Of a stretch of DNA of 64,000 bases, positions 58,629 to 64,000 are shown piece by piece. The notes under the pieces are model-generated. The model searched no databases, had not been told where the DNA came from, and saw nothing but the letters and a program-made list of their open reading frames with translations. The stretch covers positions 434,001 through 498,000 of the forward strand of contig CBDICI010000003.1 of assembly GCA_965277345.1 (NCBI GenBank). Direction: 5' to 3'. The position numbers and the translations under genes were made by a program. The DNA comes from CAIOYC01 sp965277345. GTDB taxonomy: Bacteria > Pseudomonadota > Alphaproteobacteria > Caulobacterales > Caulobacteraceae. Position 1 is the stretch's first letter; the number at the start of each line of letters is the position of its first letter.

Positions 58629-59912
58629 ATGAGCGATCCCAACGCAGAGCGGCCCGAGCCGGCCTCGGAGGCCGCCCCGCCGGCCGGGCGCGCCGCGGTC
58701 GCCTTCATCTTCGTCACCGTGCTGCTCGACATGATGGCGTTTGGCATGGTGGCGCCGGTGCTGCCCAAGCTGGTCACCGAGTTTGTCAAACAGGACGCCA
58801 CCTCCGCCGCGCTGATCTACACCGCGTTCAACACCACCTTCGCCCTGATGCAGTTCCTGTTCTCGCCCCTGATCGGCGCGCTGTCGGACCGGTTCGGGCG
58901 CCGGCCGCTGATCCTGGCCTCGAACCTCGGCCTTGGGCTCACCTACGGCCTGATGGGGTGGGCGCCGAACCTCGGCTGGCTGTTCATCGGCCGGATCGTC
59001 TCGGGCATCACCGGGGCCAGCTACGGCACCGCCTCGGCCTACATCGCCGACACCACCTCGGTAGAGAAGCGGGCCGGGGCCTTCGGCATCCTGGGCGCCG
59101 CGTTCGGGGTCGGCTTCATGATCGGACCGTCCCTTGGCGGGGTGCTGGGCGAGTATTTCGGACCGCGCGCGCCCTTCTTCGTGGCCGGCGCCTTTTCGCT
59201 GCTGAACGCCGGCTACGGCTTTTTCGTCCTGCCTGAATCCCTGCCCAAGGCCTTGCGCTCGCGCCTGCGCCTGTCCAAGGCCAACCCCTTCGGCGCGCTT
59301 CGCCTGATACGCCGCCATCCGGACCTGATCGCCCTGTCGTCCACCCTGTTCCTGTCGACCCTGGCGCAGGTGTCGCTGCCGTCCACCGTAGTGCTCTACG
59401 CCATGTATCGCTACCACTGGACGCCCTTCGCCATTGGGCCGGCCCTGACCGTGGTGGGGATCGCGCTGGCGGCGGTACAGGTGGGCGTGGTCGGCCCGTT
59501 CGTGAAGCGGTTCGGCAATCGCATGGCGCTGGCGACCGGACTGGCCTTCGGCGCCGCCGGGCTCTACATCGTCGGCCTCGCCCCCAGCGGGCCGCTGTTC
59601 TGGTTCGCCGCCCCGGTGATCGCCCTTTGGGGCCTGGCCGGCCCCGCGGTACAGACCATGATGACCCACCATGTGGAGGCGTTCGAGCAGGGCCAGCTTC
59701 AGGGCGCCAACGCCAGCCTGACCGGCATCGCCGAACTGGTCGGCCCCTCCATCTTCGGCCTGACCTACGCCTTCTTCGTCACGCCGGGCCATGGGCCGGC
59801 GGCCTCTGGCGCGCCGTTCATCCTGGCGGGCGCCCTGCTGACCGCCACCGCCGCCTTCGCCTTCTTCGCCACGCGCGGGGAGCGGGACGATGAGGTCGAA
59901 TCGACGGCCTAG
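58629..59912 (+). CDS. MFS drug-efflux transporter, TetA-like
   Basis: A 427-residue major facilitator with 12 predicted helices. Motif A is GALSDRFGRRPLI near 78-90, and motif C-like GFMIGPSLGGVLG near 158. The overall layout is of the TetA(A)/DHA1 group: VLLDMMAFGMVAPVLPKLV at helix 1, SGITGASYGTASAYIADTT. The substrate is not decided by sequence. These genes are common in alphaproteobacteria and are not proof of tetracycline resistance. It follows the glycosylase by 80 bases, and its stop codon CTAG is shared with the convergent smpB stop. Confidence 0.9.
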   Translation: MSDPNAERPEPASEAAPPAGRAAVAFIFVTVLLDMMAFGMVAPVLPKLVTEFVKQDATSAALIYTAFNTTFALMQFLFSPLIGALSDRFGRRPLILASNLGLGLTYGLMGWAPNLGWLFIGRIVSGITGASYGTASAYIADTTSVEKRAGAFGILGAAFGVGFMIGPSLGGVLGEYFGPRAPFFVAGAFSLLNAGYGFFVLPESLPKALRSRLRLSKANPFGALRLIRRHPDLIALSSTLFLSTLAQVSLPSTVVLYAMYRYHWTPFAIGPALTVVGIALAAVQVGVVGPFVKRFGNRMALATGLAFGAAGLYIVGLAPSGPLFWFAAPVIALWGLAGPAVQTMMTHHVEAFEQGQLQGANASLTGIAELVGPSIFGLTYAFFVTPGHGPAASGAPFILAGALLTATAAFAFFATRGERDDEVESTA

Positions 59913-60376
59913 CCGTGATCCTTCATCAGGCGGGCCTTGTCGCGGGCCCAGTCGCGCTCGGCGGTGGCCTGGCGCTTGTCGGGCGCGCTCTTGCCCTTGG
60001 CGAGCGCCAGTTCGAGCTTGGCGCGGCCCTTGTCGTCCCAATACAGCCGGGTGGGCACGATGGTGCGCCCTTCGCGCTGGACGGCGGCGATCATCTTGTC
60101 GATCTGCTTCCTGTGCAACAGGAGCTTCCGGTGGCGGCGGGGTTCGTGGTTGAAGCGGTTGGCCGGGCCGTATTCGGGGATGTAGGCGTTGATCAGCACG
60201 AGTTCGCGCCCCTCGGCCGAGGCATAGGATTCGGCGATGTTGGCCCGGCCCTCGCGCAGCGCTTTCACCTCGGTCCCGGTGAGGATCAGGCCGGCCTCCA
60301 CCGTATCGTCGAGGAAATAGTCGAAGCGCGCGCGCCGGTTCTCGGCGATCAGCTTGCGGGTCGGGGCGTCGGCCAC
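59909..60376 (-). CDS. smpB: SsrA-binding protein SmpB
   Basis: A 155-residue tmRNA partner for trans-translation: KLIAENRRARFDYFLDDTVEAGLILTGTEVKALREGRANIAESYASAEGRELVLINAYIPEY, RKLLLHRKQIDKMIAAVQREGRTIVPTRLYWDDKGRAKLELALAKGK, then a basic tail. It lies 1 base after dapA, a conserved order. The ssrA gene itself is not in the window. The stop overlaps the convergent MFS gene by four bases. Confidence 0.97.
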   Translation of the reverse strand: MADAPTRKLIAENRRARFDYFLDDTVEAGLILTGTEVKALREGRANIAESYASAEGRELVLINAYIPEYGPANRFNHEPRRHRKLLLHRKQIDKMIAAVQREGRTIVPTRLYWDDKGRAKLELALAKGKSAPDKRQATAERDWARDKARLMKDHG

Positions 60377-60377
60377 G

Positions 60378-61262
60378 TCAAACCACCCCCGCCGCGGCCA
60401 TGGCCTCGAGCACGACCGGCTTCACCGCCTCGCTGCAGGCGACCAGCGGCAGACGAACGTCCGCCGAGCAAAGGCCGAGATGCGCCAGGGCGAACTTGGT
60501 CGGCGCGGGGGAGGCGTCCAGGAACAGCGCCTTGTCGAGCCGGATCAGCCTGTCCTGCCAGTTCAACGCCGTCTCGGCGGCGCCGCCCAGCGCCGCTTCC
60601 ATGCGCTTGGCGCAGGCGCCGGGCGCCACATTGGCGGTGACCGAGATCACCCCATGCCCGCCGTGCGCCACATAGCCGACGGCGGTGGGATCGTCGCCGG
60701 ACAGCATGACGAAATCCTCGCCGCACATCAGCCGCATCAGGCTGGCGCGGGCGAGATCGCCGGTGGCGTCCTTGACCCCGACGATGTTGGCCATCGGCGC
60801 CAGACGCGCCAGCGTCTCGTTGGCGATATCCGAGCCGGTGCGCGAGGGGACGTTGTAGATCAGCACCGGCAGATCGACCGCGTCGTTGATCGCCTTGTAA
60901 TGTTGATAAAGCCCCTCCTGGCTCGGGCGGTTGTAATAGGGCGTCACCACCAGCGCCCCGTCGGCGCCCACCGCCTTGGCGTGACGGACCAGCTCGACGG
61001 CCTCGTCCGTGGCGTTGGAGCCCGCGCCGGCGATCACACTTACGCGACCACGCGTAATCTCGACACACAGTTGCACCACACGCTTGTGTTCTTCGATAGA
61101 CAGGGTTGCGGTCTCGCCGGTGGTGCCCACCGGGACGATGCCGTGGACACCCGCCGCGATCTGGCGCTCGACGAGGCGAATGAAGGCCTCCTCGTCGATT
61201 TCGCCGTTGCGAAGGGGCGTCACCAACGCGGTGATGGCGCCGCGGAACAAGGGCTCGGACAT
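60378..61262 (-). CDS. dapA: 4-hydroxy-tetrahydrodipicolinate synthase
   Basis: A 294-residue aldolase of the lysine/diaminopimelate pathway, condensing pyruvate with aspartate semialdehyde. The Schiff-base lysine is K164 (IVGVKDATGDL), and Y136 (LIYNVPSRTG) and T47-T48 (PVGTTGETATL) complete the active triad. The ATG at 61262 gives the usual length. The gene is followed immediately by smpB. Confidence 0.96.
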   Translation of the reverse strand: MSEPLFRGAITALVTPLRNGEIDEEAFIRLVERQIAAGVHGIVPVGTTGETATLSIEEHKRVVQLCVEITRGRVSVIAGAGSNATDEAVELVRHAKAVGADGALVVTPYYNRPSQEGLYQHYKAINDAVDLPVLIYNVPSRTGSDIANETLARLAPMANIVGVKDATGDLARASLMRLMCGEDFVMLSGDDPTAVGYVAHGGHGVISVTANVAPGACAKRMEAALGGAAETALNWQDRLIRLDKALFLDASPAPTKFALAHLGLCSADVRLPLVACSEAVKPVVLEAMAAAGVV

Positions 61263-61370
61263 GGGGCGAAGACGCTCTGGCGGATAGGGTTTACACCACG
61301 CGCTTGCGGGGTGGTTGCATGTGTGGATCAGATTACCGGGCCGCAAGCGCCGCCCGCAACAGGAATACCA

Positions 61371-63539
61371 ATGAAGCTTGAGGATGGCCGGATAAAGTCG
61401 ATGCGCGGGCTGTGGCTCCTCGGGGCGATGGCGGTGCTGGCCTTTGCGGCCTCGGCCGACCCTATCCCCTATTCCAGCCTGCCGGACGCACACCCGACCC
61501 AGCCGGGGGACAGCGCGGCGATGGCCGGCGGGCAGCCGGCGTTCGGCAGCGAATCGGCCAAGCTGCACGACGCCATCGAAGCCGCCAAGGTGGGCGATAC
61601 CGACCGGGCGCGGTCGGACCAGGCGACGCTGGCCGATCCCCTGGCCCGCCGCATCGTCACCTGGGCCATGGTGGACAACGCCGCCTCTCGACTCAGCTTC
61701 TTCGACCTGGACGCCGCGCGGCGCGATCTCAACGGCTGGCCCCGCGCCGCGCGCCGCAAGCAGGCGACGGAAAAGTCGCTTGAGACGTCAGCCATCTCGC
61801 CCCAGGCGGTGATCGATTTCTTTGCCGGCGGCGATCCGGATACGGCCGAGGGGGCCATGGCGCTGGCCTCCGCCTATCAGTCGTCGGGCCGTCAGGCCGA
61901 GGCGGCGGCGCTGATCCGGCACTTCTGGCGCGACAAGGTGTTCGAGTCGGACGTGCAGGCGCGGATGCTGGCGCGCTGGGGGACGGTGCTCGGCCCGGAC
62001 GACAATGCCCGGCGGCTGGACATCCTGCTCTATGGCCAGCAGGGCCCGGCGGCGCGGGCCATGCTCGACCTTGTTCCCGCCGACCTGCGGGCCGAAGGCG
62101 AGGCGCGCATCGCGCTGCGCGCCGATCGCGGCGACGCCCCCGCCCTGGTGGAAAGCCTGCCGCCCTCGGTGCAGAACGATCCCGGCCTCGCCTTCGAGCG
62201 CGCCCGCTATTACCGCAAGCGCAATCTCGACACCGTGGCGGTGCAGTACCTGCGCCAGTTGCCCACCGACCTGCCGCCGGAAATCAGCGCGCAGATCTGG
62301 AACGAACGCCGCGCCCTGATGATGGCGGCGCTGCGCTCGGGCGATGTGACCGGCGCGCACAAGGCCGCCTCCGAGCATGGCCTGATCAGCGGACCCGACT
62401 ATGCGGAGGCGGAGTTCTTCGCCGGCTGGATCGACCTCACCAAGCTGCACAATCCGGCCGAGGCGGACGAGCATTTCGCCCGCATCCAGACGGCGGGCTC
62501 CTCGCCCATCACCCTGTCGCGGGCGCTCTACTGGCGCGGCCGGGCGGCGGAGGCGCGGGGCGAACACGCCCAGGCGCTGGATTTCTACGGCCAGGGCGCC
62601 CAATACATCACCGCCTTCTACGGTCAGTTGTCGGCGGAGAAGGCGGGGCGCACCACCCTGGCGCTCAGCACCGATCCGGTTCCCACCACCGCGGATCGCG
62701 ACCGGTTCGAGGCGCGCGATCAGGTGCGGGCCGCGCGTATGCTGGCCGAGGCCGGCGAGCGCGACACGATGCGGGTCTTCGTCCTCGGCAGCGACGACAT
62801 ACTGCCCTCGGCGGAAGAATACGCCCTGATGGTCGACCTGGCGAAGAGCTATGGCGACCAGGACCTGTCCATGCGGGTGGCGAGGGCCGGCGCGCAGCGG
62901 GGCTTCATGTTGCCCGAGCGCGCCTATCCGGTGCGGATGCCGCCGACGGGGGGCGGCCTGCCCGAGCCCGCCTTCAGCCTGGCCATCATCCGCCAGGAGA
63001 GCAATTTCGACCCCGGCCAGCGGTCGGGGCCGGGCGCCCGGGGCATGATGCAGCTCATGCCGGGCACGGCCCAGGCTGTGGCCCGTCACCTCGGCCTCGG
63101 CTATTCCGCCGCGCGGCTGAATGAGCCGGACTACAACATGCAACTCGGCTCCGCCTATCTCGGCGAGTTGTTGACCGATCAGGGCGGCTCCTATGTGCTT
63201 ACCGCCGCGGCCTACAACGCCGGGCCGGGCCGCGCGGCGCAGTGGGTGGCCAGTTGCGGCGACCCTCGCGGCGGGGCGACCGATCCCGCCGATTTCATCG
63301 AGTGCATCTCGATTTCGGAAACGCGCAACTATGTCATGCGCATCCTGGAGACCACCGAGGTCTATCGCGCCCGGCTGAACGGCGGGACGGCGGCGCTGAC
63401 CCTCACCGCCGACCTGAAGCGGGGTCAGTGGACGCCGGGGTCATCGGCCGCCGGGCCGGGGCCCCAGCCCTATATCGCGTCCCCCTCACCCTATTTCCCG
63501 TCCGGCCAGGCGACGTCGAGCGGCCCCTCGCGGCGGTAG
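61371..63539 (+). CDS. slt: Soluble lytic murein transglycosylase
   Basis: A 722-residue exported transglycosylase that cleaves peptidoglycan. A signal-type segment MRGLWLLGAMAVLAFAASA lies after about ten N-terminal residues. An all-helical superhelix of TPR-like repeats (about 90-500) precedes the SLT domain with catalytic E543 in IIRQESNFDPGQRSG, then GARGMMQLMPGTAQAVARHLG, LGSAYLGELLTDQGGSYVLTAAAYNAGPGRAAQW. The ATG at 61371 follows AGGAA. It is divergent from dapA and is followed by an OmpA-type lipoprotein. Confidence 0.93.
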   Translation: MKLEDGRIKSMRGLWLLGAMAVLAFAASADPIPYSSLPDAHPTQPGDSAAMAGGQPAFGSESAKLHDAIEAAKVGDTDRARSDQATLADPLARRIVTWAMVDNAASRLSFFDLDAARRDLNGWPRAARRKQATEKSLETSAISPQAVIDFFAGGDPDTAEGAMALASAYQSSGRQAEAAALIRHFWRDKVFESDVQARMLARWGTVLGPDDNARRLDILLYGQQGPAARAMLDLVPADLRAEGEARIALRADRGDAPALVESLPPSVQNDPGLAFERARYYRKRNLDTVAVQYLRQLPTDLPPEISAQIWNERRALMMAALRSGDVTGAHKAASEHGLISGPDYAEAEFFAGWIDLTKLHNPAEADEHFARIQTAGSSPITLSRALYWRGRAAEARGEHAQALDFYGQGAQYITAFYGQLSAEKAGRTTLALSTDPVPTTADRDRFEARDQVRAARMLAEAGERDTMRVFVLGSDDILPSAEEYALMVDLAKSYGDQDLSMRVARAGAQRGFMLPERAYPVRMPPTGGGLPEPAFSLAIIRQESNFDPGQRSGPGARGMMQLMPGTAQAVARHLGLGYSAARLNEPDYNMQLGSAYLGELLTDQGGSYVLTAAAYNAGPGRAAQWVASCGDPRGGATDPADFIECISISETRNYVMRILETTEVYRARLNGGTAALTLTADLKRGQWTPGSSAAGPGPQPYIASPSPYFPSGQATSSGPSRR

Positions 63540-63606
63540 GGTTCGCCACCAATCCGCGCGATCCGCGTTTGAGTGTTCAGATTGACCACCGCCGAAGGAA
63601 GCACCG

Positions 63607-64000
63607 ATGCGTCGTGTCCTGCTCGCCTCCGCCGCCACCGCCCTGTTGCTCGGCGGTTGCTCGACCATGAGGGAAGATGTGTTCCACGAGCAGCCCTGGC
63701 GGCTTACCCGCGTGGCCGGCGAGGTAGATTACGAATTGCTCGACTCGGTGCTGTTCGCCACCGATTCGGCCCAGCTCTCGCCCCGCGCCGAACGGGTGAT
63801 CGAGGATCTCGCGGTGGAGGTGCGGCACGACAACGACGCCAGCGTCATCGTCGACGGCTATACCGATACTGTCGGCAGCCCGGAGCACAACCTTGAGCTC
63901 AGCCGGGTGCGCGCCGCCTCGGTGGCCGAGGCGCTGGCGCAGAACGGCATCTCTCGCAACCGCATCCAGATCCACGGCTATGGCGAGACCCATCTGGCCG
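63607..64000 (+). CDS. OmpA-family lipoprotein, N-terminal part (cut by window end)
   Basis: The first 131 codons of a lipoprotein. MRRVLLASAATALLLGGC gives lipobox LGGC with C18. The OmpA C-like peptidoglycan-binding domain starts near residue 40: VDYELLDSVLFATDSAQLSPRAERVIEDLAVEV, VDGYTDTVGSPEHNLELSRVRAASVAEALAQNGISRNRIQIHGYGE. The domain is not finished at base 64000. AAGGAAG precedes the ATG. It may be a Pal-like anchoring protein, although no tolB is visible here. Confidence 0.9.
   Translation, partial: MRRVLLASAATALLLGGCSTMREDVFHEQPWRLTRVAGEVDYELLDSVLFATDSAQLSPRAERVIEDLAVEVRHDNDASVIVDGYTDTVGSPEHNLELSRVRAASVAEALAQNGISRNRIQIHGYGETHLA

Noticed and set aside
58629..59912. Tetracycline-resistance gene
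   Set aside because: It has the TetA/DHA1 layout, but this group includes many chromosomal exporters with other substrates, and there is no TetR or mobile DNA next to it.
60354..61370. In-frame upstream extension of the transglycosylase gene across dapA and smpB
   Set aside because: The extra 339 codons are antisense to dapA and have no domain. The true start at 61371 has a ribosome-binding site and a signal sequence.

Overview
The window is a continuous piece of a high-GC alphaproteobacterial chromosome. The gene content and order point to Caulobacterales or a close relative: ntrY-ntrX; hom-glpX-recJ; rplM-rpsI followed by argC; plsX-fabH-ihfA-merR; nrdR-nusB; and a long rpoZ-rsh-pyrE-pdxJ-acpS-lepB-rnc-era-recO-parC chain. 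It also carries an alphaproteobacterial MucR/Ros regulator, a class I PHA synthase, ALA synthase (the Shemin route to haem) and a TonB-dependent receptor. No species can be named from the sequence alone. Most of the window is housekeeping. There is no rRNA, prophage, insertion sequence or CRISPR array.

Layout. 1-5.6 kb: ntrX (cut by the window edge) and ntrY, tRNA-Arg, a complex I accessory subunit, tRNA-Pro, a thioesterase, a glutamine cyclotransferase, a double cold-shock-domain protein and tRNA-Glu. 5.7-11.7 kb: recJ, glpX, hom, an aminotransferase and a lipoprotein, all on the minus strand. 11.8-14.5 kb: phaC, with a lysine/proline/alanine-rich N-terminal extension, followed by an AbrB/PIN toxin-antitoxin pair behind a palindrome. 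14.5-19 kb: argC, an acetyltransferase, rpsI, rplM, ctaA, two small membrane proteins and tRNA-Pro. 19-26 kb: merR, ihfA, fabH, plsX, a YceD protein and a bc1 chaperone, then bamE and the proton pyrophosphatase hppA. 26-31.6 kb: a FliL-like exported protein, thiL, a glyoxalase-fold protein, nusB, nrdR, glyA, mucR and an unknown exported protein. 31.6-37.6 kb: hemA and a valine-catabolism cluster (acyl-CoA dehydrogenase, hydroxyisobutyryl-CoA hydrolase, hydroxyisobutyrate dehydrogenase) with a Phd/PIN toxin-antitoxin module and an exported methyltransferase-like protein inside it. 37.6-46.4 kb: a membrane protein, hemB, a TonB-dependent receptor, a repeat cluster, a beta-hydroxyacid dehydrogenase, motB, bpt and an exported MetX-like hydrolase. 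46.4-56.7 kb: the parC-to-rpoZ chain. 56.8-64 kb: folK, a NYN-domain protein, a family 5 uracil-DNA glycosylase, an MFS transporter, smpB, dapA, a soluble lytic transglycosylase and an OmpA-type lipoprotein cut by the window end.

How the genes work together. Genes in each run are packed with ATGA, GTGA, TTGA or TGATG overlaps, which implies translational coupling. The most distinctive parts are the toxin coupled to the valine-degradation hydrolase, the histone H1-like tail on PhaC, the MucR protein that has lost most zinc ligands, a perfect palindrome in an AT-rich pocket between rplM and ctaA, and several families of paired palindromic intergenic repeats. Several of these repeats sit inside operons. 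No wholly new multi-gene system is evident.
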